Of a DNA stretch of 26,020 nucleotides, positions 12,133 to 22,256 are shown piece by piece. This DNA comes from Lenisia limosa. Lineage: Eukaryota > Breviatea. Position 1 is the first letter of the stretch. Each line of letters starts with the position of its first letter. Location: the NCBI GenBank assembly GCA_001655205.1, contig LPNZ01009130.1, forward strand, positions 1 through 26,020. Direction: 5' to 3'. The notes beneath the pieces were generated by a model that did not search any database, was not told the DNA's origin, and worked only from the letters and a program-made list of their open reading frames with translations. A program made the position numbers and the translations under genes.

Positions 12133-13446
12133 GTTGCCTTAGTCCTGGTTTCATTTTTCTTCCATGTAATAGCGTATTCTTTCTTAATCATTGGGTCTTG
12201 AGGGTCTAATCTTTTTATCGATGGCTTGGTTAGATTTGGTTGGTGGCGAAAATTTTGGGTTTTCTCTGGACACCTTTTATCCCATATTACTATTGAACGT
12301 TTCTCTTTTGCTTTTTCTGCACGTTATTGCTTAAAAGCAGAGAAGCAGCAAGAAACAGTGGGCTAATAAGATGGTATATTATACCTCAAAGTCACCACTC
12401 TCGATAATGGTGATGAACATGTTACATAGGGTACCACCGCCTTGGGGCACCATTCCATTGCCATGCCATGGTTGCTGGGGCCACACTAGTACACTGGTAG
12501 TTGCACTGGCACAGAGGTACAGAGGTACTGAGTCAGTGTAGTCTGAGGTTGTGCGAGTCGGCACCGCGTCTCCAGTTTTTAGAATTACATCCTACTATAC
12601 TAATATTTGGTATATAGTGGCGGGTGACCCGAGAAGGCACACAACATTCCACCAATCCACTAAATGTAGTTCAGAGATTGGATTTTATTTTTTTATTTAT
12701 TCCTTTTTTTTTTTCCCCCCTCTCTCCTTCCCCGAGCCGGGCTATTCATGTGGTTAGACGTGGGAACCTCTCTCCAAGGGGCTGAGACTCCCAGAAAAGG
12801 GGGTGCGGATTTAGTAGGGTTCCATTGATCTTAACGTTGATCTCATGATGATCGTAATGATCTTTGAAGTAATCTCAAGTTGATCGATGATCGTTTGTTT
12901 TTCTGGGAGCTTCAAGCCCCTTGCCTCTCTCTCAGCCCTATCACAGCCCTATTGCCTATTATTACACTAAGGAAGCTAAGAAGAAACAAACAAATGCAAA
13001 CAAACGCACTATTAGCCAAAATGAGCTCTTGATCCTGGTCCTTTGACCTTGATCTCTTGTTCCTTATTCCCTACCTGGAGCTGCACAGCTTGTTCGATCC
13101 TACATCCCGTACCTGTATCTTTAAGTTTACTTCTCAATCGGTGAGCAGTCAAATTTCCCTCTTCCTCTCTTGAGGAATAAGGTTGTTATATATTTGTGTT
13201 CTTCTTTCAAAGTAGTTTCCACCCCAATGCAGGTGGCCGAAGAGGAATAATAATAATATATGGACATTGATTTCTTTGAGAGGGTTTGCTTTCATTTTGA
13301 GTGCCATCCCATCGATGTAGAGTATTTCAGGCTTATTACTTGTATTTTTATTTTTATTTTTGTTTTCAAACCCGCAGGGGTGTTGCTATATTCGCATGTT
13401 CATCCCCGCCCACACATTTCCTTCATATTTTACAGAGCAGACGAGT
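12133..13446. other. Intergenic region, no gene recognised
   Basis: About 1.3 kb between the DUF229 stop and the next ATG. Short open frames here have no recognisable content. 12820-12895 and 13025-13065 are unusually dense in GATC and TGATC. 12690-12730 is a long T then C-rich tract. 13180-13440 probably holds the promoter and 5' UTR of the downstream gene. Confidence 0.5.
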
Positions 13447-16400
13447 ATGACGGACTCCACCATTGCTAATGAGATGGAGGCAATAGAAATGATTTATGAA
13501 GTTGGGGGGGCTTCTTTCTCGTAGCTAATATGTTGTGTTATTGTTTTGTTGATCATTTCAACTAATATGTTGTGTTATTGTTATGTTGATCATTTCAACT
13601 AATATGTTGTGTTGTTGTTATGTTGATCATTTCAAAGGAGTCATTTGAGAAACTGGGCCCTTCAACATTCTCGCTTCTTCTTGCGCCTCGGGGGGAAGAT
13701 ATGGTACACGTATCGGTCAAGCTGAATGTCAAGTTGGGGGGTCCTGTGGTTGGCGTATTTATTTTATAAGGCACATAATATACCGTGTATGCACTTAGTA
13801 TATCATATAGTAGATATATGGAGTACCATTGTTGTCATAAAACCGTGATGATGGTTGATACCTCTTCTGGTTTTCAATACCTAATAGAGTGAACTGTAAC
13901 TCTATCTCGCAGCTATCCCGAGGAGTATCCGAATACAGTGCTGGACTTTGAGTTACAGATGATTAAGGGTCTCAAGGTCGACCAGATGTCTTACCTCCAC
14001 GAAATGACAAGTGAAAAGGTCTTGGGCATGTTTAATTGATGATAATTATTTTGAGAATCAAAAATCTTAACAAACACGTCTCTGATTAATCTGTCTGGAT
14101 GCCTTTTCTATATATCATATGATATGGTAGATATGGTGTTGATGGAAAGTCTTATTTATTTCCTTTTCCTCCCACAGGCAACTTTAGCTGCCGAGGAGGG
14201 TTTTGAGTGTGTCCTAGACTTGGCCTTCCACATCGAAGAGTACCTCAACGGTTTGTTACCCGAACATACGCTATATTTTCAGCTCCACTTCATTGGCTGG
14301 AGGATCTTCGAGATATGAAGTCTTTTTCCGTATCAAAATGAAGCAATACACATTTTTGGCACCTCTTGATCCAATAATATTAAGCCCATATTTGAAATAT
14401 TTTGTTGTAGATGATGTGATATGTAGATGCATATGAATGCAGCTTTTTACTTCTTTTGTTTCGCATTTCGACATGTAATCCTTTGATCTATTATATTCGA
14501 ATATTACTATCTCCATGGACACCAAGCTTTAGATTTGTTGGCATTTCTGTTTGAAACCATTACAGTTTAGAGAACAACGTTGAGATCAAGAGCTTTTATG
14601 ACGAAATGCATGAACGGAAACAAAACGAGAAGGTGGGAGGAATATAACAAAACGAGACGGTGGAGGAATGTTAGATTTATCCGTTTATATCCTTCCCTTT
14701 GTTGCTAATTGTCCTCTTTTGTCTTTTTCTTTGTTTTTTATTGGTCATTAACCCACTGTCATATTTAATGTTAAAAAAATTCCAGCAGCTTAGAATTTAT
14801 CGATCAATAAATATTGATAAATATCGAAATAATCATCGACAGGAGGCGGAAGCGGAGGAGAGCCGACTTGCGGACGAACTTCAAGATGCCCGGGCCGTGG
14901 AGGAAATGAAAACCGTGGAAGAGAGAATAAAGGTGGCCAATATTTCACTTCAAGGATTAACTACCTTGGTGGATCCTGTGACTCACACTGTTCAGCAAGA
15001 AATGTTGAACCGAATGAACAAGCGAAAAGAAGAGTCAGACACCTTCGATAGTGTTTCGGGTATNNNNNNNNNNNNNNNNNNNNNNNNNNNNNNNNNNNNN
15101 NNNNNNNNNNNNNNNNNNNNNNNNNNNNNNNNNNNNNNNNNNNCACCATTGCAATGTTATGTATTAAGTTGTTCCTCTTCTCACAGTCCAGATTTTGGCG
15201 GCTGGTCAGCATCACATGAATCTCTTCAACGGTAGCCTGGATTATCACCACGCCATAAAGTGCATTTACAAGCCGTTAAGAACACTTTCTTTCGTATTAT
15301 TTTTTTATAGAACTGTTCATATTATGTGTGATACGCATATAATATATGATATACAATATGAGATCATAAAATTATATATTTTGCGCAAGCATTCTAATTA
15401 GGGTGCCGTGCAATTAATTGACAGCTGCAATTAATTGCATGCAATTAATTTTTTCAACTATTTTTTCATCTCTGCAATTAATTGCAATTAATTTATATAA
15501 ATCCGTATTTTTCAATCTTTTTTATTAAAACTGATCCTTGAAGCCCTGTTTTTTTTTGTTTTTTGAAGATAATACTATATTGTCAAACCCAAAGTAGGTA
15601 TTTTCAATCATACTGTTGTTATTTTTAGTTTAAAACTGTTGAAAATCCCAATTGATTGGTTTGGAGAAAGATGGTGCAATTTAATTGGCCATTAGTTGTT
15701 AATTGGTAATTAATTGCAGTAATTAATTGCACGGCACCCTAATTCTAATGAAAACCTGTGCAAAAGGCTGCCTCAGTCCTTCTATTCGGCTCATTGACCC
15801 CACGACAGGTACGGCAATGAGAGCGATGATGAGTATTCGTCATCGGACTCGGTGTATGAGAGCTGTTCCGAGGGAAGCTCTCCAATGTCTCCGGCAGTCA
15901 AAAGCAAAATGGAAGCACAGAAATGTTGGCAACGGGGAGGGGGGGGGGGGTTATTTGAAGGGAAACTCCCAATTTTACCCCCTTNNNNNNNNNNNNNNNN
16001 NNNNNNNNNNNNNNNNNNNNNNNNNNNNNNNNNNNNNNNNNNNNNNNNNNNTCTCTTCACGTATTTTGCGATATTACAATTTGACTCCGATGTTGCTGTT
16101 TACGTTCCTCTTTACCTAGGGTAAAACTATCATTAAACACAATATTGCAATTTCTGTTAATGTTTATTCTTTGTTTTTGGTATTGATTTGACAATTCAGT
16201 TGAATCGGATACCTTTCTCCTTTCAAGCGTTGAGGTGAGAGTACAGCAAAGTAGAATATCCTATAATTTATTCACTCAGATTCTTCTATCAGACACTTAC
16301 TACTATATGTCATATACTATGACATTTATTATCAGAGTACTAATTGATACCAACAGTACCCTGTCTTTATTAGAATATGCATAATTTATGTATAATTATC

Positions 16401-16800
16401 AATGTAAAATAAAAGCAAGGGATTATTTAGGTTTTATTGGTGTTTGTTAAGCTCTCCTAAGATTGTGTAAGCAGAGCATCACCCCCCCCCCCCCNNNNNN
16501 NNNNNNNNNNNNNNNNNNNNNNNNNNNNNNNNNNNNNNNNNNNNNNNNNNNNNNNNNNNNNNNNNNNNNNNNNNNNNNNNNNNNATCCCACTCATTCGTG
16601 TCAGTTCATCCGAACCGCAGGAATTGTTGTACGTGGGTTATTATTTCAATATTCACCCTGAGCCCATATAACATGCTAATACTCTGAAGGCCTCTCAGAT
16701 TAGATTGAGATTTATCTAGACATTCCGTTTTTGTTTCTTCATAATCTGACCGTTTTAGAGAGTCCACGCCACCCTCAGCAATGTCACCTTCGCCATCAAG
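13447..16800 (+). CDS. EIF2AK4: GCN2-like (eIF2-alpha kinase) N-terminal region: RWD domain and charged linker
   Basis: GCN2 senses uncharged tRNA through GCN1 and phosphorylates eIF2-alpha; its RWD domain binds GCN1. Exons: 13447-13500 (MTDSTIANEMEAIEMIYE), 13638 to about 13740, 13913-14018 (YPEEYPNTVLDFELQM), 14178-14250 (GFECVLDLAFHIEEYLN), 14571-14632 (SFYDEMHERKQNEK), 14843-14932, 14996-15059, 15187-15274, 15809-15924 (SDDEYSSSDSVYE, acidic), after-gap piece 16585-16632 (QELLY) and 16759-16800. RWD order and the SFxxEMxERxxxE helix match the human GCN2 N-terminus, as does the charged coil. Exons 2 and 3 miss phase by one base beside a G-run, perhaps a sequencing error. The kinase and HisRS-like domains are not securely seen, so another RWD protein is possible. 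N-gaps at 15064-15143, 15985-16051 and 16495-16584 hide exons. Confidence 0.65.
13525..13635. repeat. 37-bp tandem repeat x3 abutting a splice acceptor
   Basis: The unit begins CTAATATGTTGTGTTATTG and ends GATCATTTCAA; copies are at 13525-13561, 13562-13598 and 13599-13635, with one or two substitutions. It fills most of intron 1 of the GCN2-like gene, and the last copy runs directly into the acceptor AG (13636-13637). Confidence 0.9.
15391..15749. mobile_element. hAT-like MITE (non-autonomous DNA transposon) with 8-bp target duplication
   Basis: The element spans 15399-15741 (343 bp). Its ends are perfect 21-bp terminal inverted repeats, TAGGGTGCCGTGC… at the left and …GCACGGCACCCTA at the right. 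It is flanked by identical 8-bp direct repeats ATTCTAAT at 15391-15398 and 15742-15749. Sub-terminal sequence is packed with AATTAATTGC in both orientations. There is no coding capacity. An 8-bp duplication and a short TIR starting TAGGG are typical of the hAT superfamily. It lies inside intron 15275-15808 of the GCN2-like gene, so it is transcribed and removed by splicing. Confidence 0.85.
16482..16584. other. Poly-C tract followed by an N-gap
   Basis: Thirteen C residues (16482-16494) run straight into 90 N. The same layout occurs at 266-277 (12 C, then the gap 278-414) and, as poly-G, at 17891-17904 (gap 17905-17914). Confidence 0.9.
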
Positions 16801-17130
16801 GTGGTGATACCCGGGTTGTTTTGTTTTTTAGGGATTTTGGATGGGTTATTTTATTGTTATATTAAGTCTTCCTTACCCTCTAGAACAAGCTGCGACTTGA
16901 GCGATGTTTCAAGTGAGGCACTTTCTGACGGTTGGGGGCGCAACAGAAATGAGAGAAGGCCATCCATATCTTATGAAGAAAGTTAATTCTGGTAATATCA
17001 ATTTAACTATCTTGCCCTCAAAAACTACTTGTTTTCAGCTTCCTGCATGATGCTATTGGCCACAAAAAGAGCCTCCCTAACATAGTCAACTAATTCCTCA
17101 GATGCCACGTCACCCCCCAAAACCAGACTC

Positions 17131-17887
17131 ATGGCGGTGGCTGCTCTGGCTCGGAGGCCTTCTCCGGGCCAACAGCTGTCCAGTGATGACACCGAGGATT
17201 CCGATGATGATCTCGAGTCTAGTATCATCAACGCTCCTAATATGGTTAGTAGCTGTGTGGCCTTCCCATCTTGCACTCTTTCAACTCTCACCATGCAGGC
17301 TGTTTGCCCAGTCCAAATGCCCTTCCACGCAAGTAGGCTTTCCTCACTTGAACCAAAAATGGTACCTTTATTGCAACAATCTGGGAAAGTGTACCCCTGT
17401 AGACAGTGCTATTTTTAGCATTTTTTCCTCAANNNNNNNNNNNNNNNNNNNNNNNNNNNNNNNNNNNNNNNNNNNNNNNNNNNNNNNNNNNNNNNNNNNN
17501 NNNNNNNNNNNNNNNNNNNNNNNNNNNNNNNNNNNNNNNNNNNNNNNNNNNNNNNCTTTTGAATGATGTCCGGAGCTTTGAGGACCCTTATTATGCCTCA
17601 TCCCTTTACCTTGTTTTCAAAAAGATAACCCTTAGAACCACCTGTGATCACCTCCAATCGGCCGCCTCTGTCACCAAACCTTCAGATCGGCCAGGTTCAG
17701 GTATGTTTAAAGGTCCCATAAACTCAATGCTTATCTCATTTTTCTATGAAGTATGATATGATATTGGGTTTTTGATTACCTCATTTCAGAGGAGCTTTGA
17801 CCGCTATTACAATGAGAGACGCTTGTCACCATATAGGGTCTCCATGTGCCCAGCATTCTCCAGGACTTCTCGCAGGACAGCTCTGAG
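17131..17887 (+). CDS. Candidate exons of an unresolved + strand gene, possibly continuing the GCN2-like gene
   Basis: Three exon-like blocks use the same GC-rich codons as the upstream genes and have clean splice borders. 17131-17244 (preceded by an AG near 17125) encodes a basic start and then an acidic stretch SSDDTEDSDDDLESS. 17636-17700 encodes PPVITSNRPPLSPNLQIGQ. 17790-17887 encodes RSFDRYYNERRLSPYRVSMC. The last two join in phase 0. QRSFDRYYNE faintly resembles the QRQFSRYFIEF segment just before the GCN2 kinase domain. The 123-N gap (17433-17555) probably hides an exon. Family assignment is tentative. Confidence 0.35.
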
Positions 17888-18002
17888 GTAGGGGGGGGGG
17901 GGGGNNNNNNNNNNGTGGCCTATACAAGGTGTCAACTTCAAGCTGTCCGGGAGTTTTGATGTGTCCGGGAATTTTGAATGATGTCCGGAGCTTTGAGGAC
18001 CC
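17557..18002. repeat. 31-bp direct repeat pair with internal TGTCCGGGA triplication
   Basis: An identical 31-bp sequence beginning TTTTGAATGATGTCCGG occurs at 17557-17587, right after an N-gap, and at 17972-18002. Upstream of the second copy, 17942-17999 is built of three ~18-bp degenerate units sharing TGTCCGGGARTTTTGA. The first copy may be the tail of a similar array lost in the gap. Confidence 0.75.
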
Positions 18003-18180
18003 ACATATATGATATTTCTATTTTTTTGTTATAGTAAAACAAAACAAACAATATCTACATTCATGCCTTATCGACCTGGTAAGCCTGGATAACATGCGTG
18101 ATAATGTACTGGCAATAATTGGTAATGCATTCTCCATTCAGTCAAAATATGCAGAGCAAAAAAATACCCCATCCAACCAG

Positions 18181-18274
18181 ACTTCTTGACTTTCGAGGGG
18201 GCCTTTACGAAGGAAAGGGAGAACGTGGAGGCATCGACGAGGGCAAATGTACCGGAGTCGTTGCCATGAAGCTG
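18181..18274 (+). CDS. Exon-like block, possible protein-kinase N-lobe
   Basis: Open frame ending at a GT donor (18275). It reads GGLYEGKGERGGIDEGKC and then TGVVAMKL. GKGERG fits the GxGxxG nucleotide loop, and VAMK about 14 residues later fits the strand-3 AxK lysine. No later kinase motif (HRD, DFG) was found downstream. It could belong to the GCN2-like gene or be coincidental; there is no strong match beyond these two short motifs. Confidence 0.25.
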
Positions 18275-18692
18275 GTCTGTAAAAGCAGAATAAATTTTAT
18301 TGTCGAATTCTTTCCCTGAAATTTACAGATGAGCCAATTTAAAAATCGGCATGAATGCATGTATCAACTTCCCAGGAGTTACCTGGTGGGGTTTTAAGAG
18401 CGTCATATCAAGAATCGCGAAAGATGTGGGATATAGAATAAGAGCAAACTCTTGTCTAGAATTACACAGGAGTACTAATCTGTACCATAAAACTGCTAAG
18501 AGAGGTGAGGAGGGGAAAGAGACGCGAGACCTTTTATCTAGTTTACTCCGTTGATTACTCAGTTGATGTACATACATGTATATAAATTGAAAATCCGAGT
18601 TTTTTATTTTTATTTTTTTCCAACGATATCCCAAGCCTCTCTCCTCCCCTGTAAGTCTTTTGGCGGTTATATTTTACAGTTTAAGTATCGAA

Positions 18693-18985
18693 CGTCAAGC
18701 ATTTACTCACCCCTGCAAGGTCAAAATTTTCAAAAAACAAACAACCTTACAGGTAGACAATTTCCCGTCGCAGTGTCCCAAAGTCAATTACTCACCCCAG
18801 CGAGGTCAGAATCCCCTAAAAACCATACCAAATACAGTCTTAAAACTTTAGTAATTGTCTTTGAGATTTCATTTGGGTTCCTTACGTCCAATAATCATTG
18901 GCCAAACCCTCATACTTCGACAACAATCGAAAATTACCGGTTGTTGGGTCGCTAAGTCAATTCACTCGCCCCTGCGAAGGTCTAT
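18693..18985. repeat. Spaced repeat GTCAA-n-TTACTCACCCCTGCGAGGTC, three copies
   Basis: Copies start at about 18693, 18783 and 18956. Each has GTCAA, then TTACTCACCCC or TTCACTCGCCCC, then a GCRAGGTC-like end. Spacings are 90 and 173 bp, close to one and two periods, which suggests a decayed tandem array with a missing middle unit. No gene is visible across it. Confidence 0.6.
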
Positions 18986-19219
18986 CTAATCTACCATTAT
19001 CTGTGGACTTTAGAAAGTGCCCTATAAACTATTTGTTCTTTGTCAATCAGTAGCAAAAAAGTCAACTTCAAAGATTGAGATGTAAATCGGACCATATTCC
19101 TGGAATATTAAATTAGCGCCAGATGATAGAAAAATGAATGATCAGTTACTTCTAAAACCGTTTTTTGGGTATCTTACCTTCATTGTTAGTGTTTCTATTG
19201 TTATCACTTATTGCTCTAG

Positions 19220-19416
19220 GATGAAATTAACCAAATTAATGAAGAGTTAACCTTAATTAATGAAAAAATGTCTTTATTGAGGTTTTGGTTTCTAAGATTA
19301 TTGTAATAATTTTTTTCTAGAGATAATTCATTGAAAAGCAGAAGCGATTTAAATCAAACAGAAGAGGACATGTCTTGCATTACTTTAAAATTGGAAACTC
19401 TTGTTTGCAAATTTTT
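19220..19416 (+). CDS. Coiled-coil exon pair, AT-rich
   Basis: After the acceptor CTCTAG (about 19219) the frame reads DEINQINEELTLINEKMSLL. A 39-nt GT-AG intron follows (GTTTTGG…TTTCTAG, ending near 19320), then DNSLKSRSDLNQTEEDMSC and more before the N-gap at 19417-19455. Phase 2 plus 1 restores an Arg at the join. Heptad-like, charged and AT-rich in codon use, like the SMC4 fragment at 23163-24031; it could be part of that gene's first coiled-coil arm. No family-specific motif is present. Confidence 0.4.
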
Positions 19417-19824
19417 NNNNNNNNNNNNNNNNNNNNNNNNNNNNNNNNNNNNNNNTTTTTTTATTTCTCTTTGAAGAATTCACAGGAATGTTTTCATAGT
19501 TTGTATCAATACTAGCTAGTTAAAAATGTGAAATGTCATATTTGTAACCGCGAACAAGCCATAAATCGCATAAAAATGCACCACCCTTTTGAGAGTAAAT
19601 TCGACGTAGTATATTATAGTATATTAATTATATGAGATGATAAGTATATATTACATGTTGTATACTACATAATATATAATATGGTTAAAACCGCGAACAT
19701 GATTAAAACCGCGACAGCCTAAGACCGCTCGTGTGGAATAAAAAGACGTTCTTGTTTCAATAATTGGAAATTCTACTACTCGATGGCAGTCTTCGAGCAT
19801 ATATAGCGAGAATAATCGGGGAAA

Positions 19825-20229
19825 ATGAGCGAGAATTACTCAAAACAATTGGCGAATATTATAGAAGAGTCAAAAAATCAAGCCAATGGGACTGACACCT
19901 TGTATGTCTTTCTAGAACGATAAATGGCATAGTGATGCAGCATATACTTCGATTTTAAGATTATTTCGTCTTCAAAGTTTCCCCATGTTACAATTGTGTT
20001 TTAGTGAAGTTTTGATTGTTTTGACTCGTATTCCCGTCAGTAGTTTAAATTATGCCACAGCTTAAAATGTTTGAAAAAGCTGACGCAATTGTTCGCAGAA
20101 ATGCCCTTTTTGATCTTCTCGAAACTCAAGCATCCCAAGAATGGGCATGCCAACACCCTCCACGTATTGGAGTAAACAACACCACCGAAGCCTTCCTCCA
20201 CTGCAATGCCAAGAACGTTATCTATTAAC
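19825..20229 (+). CDS. Unrecognised two-exon gene or gene fragment
   Basis: Exon 1 from ATG 19825 reads MSENYSKQLANIIEESKN and ends near 19907 before GTCTTT. The next exon begins after CCACAG near 20062, reads LKMFEKADAIVRRNALFDLL, then QPPRIG-like and NNTTEAFLHCNAKNVIY, and ends at TAA (20227-20229). The join is phase 0. A further open block near 20316-20378 (DDAIAVLKTLPPLRDLY) may be a later exon, but no in-phase donor leads to it. I do not recognise the family. Confidence 0.35.
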
Positions 20230-20230
20230 T

Positions 20231-20472
20231 AAAAGACTGTTAAAATATCAATATTTATCGATTGTTTATTGGGAAATTCAGTCTTTTTTGTGAAGCCCTA
20301 CTCTTAACACTTCAGCGCTACTTACGATGATGCTATTGCCGTATTGAAGACCCTTCCTCCCCTCAGAGATCTTTATGTACGGTTACCATATATCCTGAGG
20401 GCTTCTCTACGATAAAAAAGACCGTTAAAATATCGATAATTTTTGGGAAATATGGAGAAATCTGTCTTTTTT
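20231..20472. repeat. Two diverged ~59-bp copies with inverted ends (20231-20289 and 20414-20472)
   Basis: Each copy starts AAAAGACYGTTAAAATATC and ends GTCTTTTTT, with TGGGAAAT inside. The AAAAGAC and GTCTTTT ends are complementary, so each copy can fold into a hairpin. Copy 2 is followed by GGAACCATATG and preceded by GGTTACCATATATCC, so it may lie within a larger decayed element. Confidence 0.6.
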
Positions 20473-20619
20473 GGAACCATATGAAAGTCCCAAGATATCC
20501 ACTCGGTTTTTTTTTTTTATCTCTCTTTTAGGGGAATATTTTATGGAAAAATTATTCTATTTGGAAGATTCATTTCTTATCTTATTTTAGGAAGCTTCCT
20601 GTCATCTATTTAGGAAGGT

Positions 20620-21487
20620 TTAGACTGGGGGCGTTAGGATTTCCTTGGTGGTTTTGCAGTAGATGGCTGCTTTGGTGGTCTTGAGCTTGGCCTTGCGCTT
20701 ATCACGTTCATCAAATATATGATCGAGGTGGTCGGTGTTTAGCTCGACATTTAGGTCTGATTATGTTAATTCTCATTCCATCATAAAACAAATATTGATT
20801 CAAACCCTTCGTACTGGCACCAAGACGGGCCGAAGTTGAACATTCCAGAAGCGAAATTAACGGCAACACGAAGACCGACACCGGTAAGGGAGAAGAGGCG
20901 CTTCTGATGGAAGGCAAGGAGACACAAAATTAATGAATATTGACAAAATCAAAAAAAAAACTAGGATATTTGCTTACCAAGGAGTTGGTCTGGCCTGCCT
21001 TGTACTACTGGATAGTTTTCATTGAGGCCCACTTCTGATTTGTAATTTGTAATTAGGAAAAAAAAAAAAAAAAAAAAAANNNNNNNNNNNNNNNNNNNNN
21101 NNNNNNNNNNNNNNNNNNNNNNNNNNNNNNNNATAAGAGTTTCAATCGAACCTTAGAGGCGAGTTCAGAGTGATGTCCTAGTAGATTATGTGAAGAGTGC
21201 ACTTTAGATTTCAGCTGTCAAAGACGCGAATGGCTTCGGCGTTCAGATGAGTCTTGACGATCGTGGTGAAGGCGTGGTGGATGTAGTACCTTGTATATCC
21301 TTCTGGAGGGTGGTTATATTAAACTGTGTTATAAATAAACCAACCTTTTCCACTTTTCAGGCCCTTGATAGCGTTCTGGGCACACTTGCCAATAGACCTT
21401 GCCCCATGAACAAGGCAGAGGCCCCTCAATGAGGACGATTCCATTGGACTTGAGGAAGGTAATGACAGAACTGTCGTTATTGTGGAT
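20620..21487 (-). CDS. Unrecognised multi-exon gene, minus strand
   Basis: GC-rich codons and GT-AG borders support a real gene. Pieces, 5' to 3': near 21487-21350 (NNDSSVITFLKSNGIVLIEG, then in another frame GKCAQNAIKGLK); near 21292-21215 (YYIHHAFTTIVKTHLNAEAI); near 21007-20981 (YKAGQTNSL), joining in phase to near 20904-20801 (KRLFSLTGVGLRVAVNFASG, then FNFGPSWCQYEG); last exon near 20752-20620 (NTDHLDHIFDERDKRKAKLK … EILTPPV, TAA). Taking the acceptor CAGTAG avoids an in-frame TAG in the YKAGQTNSL piece. The join to the last exon could not be phased. The gap 21080-21132 interrupts the gene. The family is not recognised; the last exon is highly basic. Confidence 0.45.
21058..21132. other. 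Poly-A tract followed by an N-gap
   Basis: About 22 A residues (21058-21079) precede 53 N. On the minus strand this is poly-T inside the unrecognised gene, presumably in an intron. Confidence 0.85.
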
Positions 21488-21516
21488 CTAATTAGAATTA
21501 TCATTGCGTCAGACAA

Positions 21517-22150
21517 GGTTCATCAAAACCCATTTCTTATTCTACTATTATAGCGTACAGGTAGTGAAATTGGTATATTGATAGCTAGGATTGCAGTGTC
21601 AGGAGGACAACCATGTTGGACGATTGTGTATTGGGTTGAAAACCCTTAACACCTACCCTTCATGGAGCCCTATTGTTTATTGAAGAAATATAATGAGCCT
21701 AATTTAGAATTGATCTGGGATGAGGAGGGTGGGGCTTAAAAATATTTCAAAAGAGGACTTGTTATTCAATTATTGTATTTAATATCAGATGAACTAAAAT
21801 TAGTCTTAACATTTTCATGAAATTTCAAATGGATAACTATGTTGCTGTCGTTGTTTGCGTCCCTCTTAAGCTGAAACACTACTGCACTTAAGATTCTTTT
21901 TATCCCGACGGCTTCTTGCTTACCTAAAATATCCAAAAGTTATAAATAAAATACTCTACAATTACATATATGTTAGTCCCATGAAACAGTTTACTTTCCT
22001 TGACCTCTTAAATAGTTGAAGTTCAACCGTACATTTCTTTAATCTCGAATGGTATACATCAAAAACCAAAACGCAGTATTACAATAATTGTGACCGTGGG
22101 TTTAAGCCCAAATGAGTGCATTTTTTGCCTGTAGGAATTCTTTTTTTTTG
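21517..22150. other. No gene recognised
   Basis: AT-rich sequence with short, stop-interrupted frames and no exon-like block or clear repeat. Confidence 0.4.
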
Positions 22151-22158
22151 GGGGGAGC

Positions 22159-22256
22159 TGTCGACCGGACCGTTCCAATTTGCAAAAAGAACGGACAGGA
22201 CCGGACTGTTCATTTGAATATCTCAAAAAGACCATACCGGACCGGACCGGACCGTA
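22159..22256. repeat. CCGGAC-rich repeat cluster
   Basis: GACCGGACCGTTCC, GGACAGGACCGGACTGTTC and a run of about three perfect CCGGAC units (about 22234-22252) lie within 100 bp of otherwise AT-rich DNA. A T9 run plus GGGGGG precedes them. The spaced variants of ACCGGACCGTTC suggest a decayed repeat or transposon terminus. No inverted partner was found. Confidence 0.6.

Noticed and set aside
20979-21009. In-frame TAG suggesting the minus-strand gene is a pseudogene
   Set aside because: Taking the splice acceptor CAGTAG just after it starts the exon at YKAGQTNSL in the right phase, so the stop is intronic.
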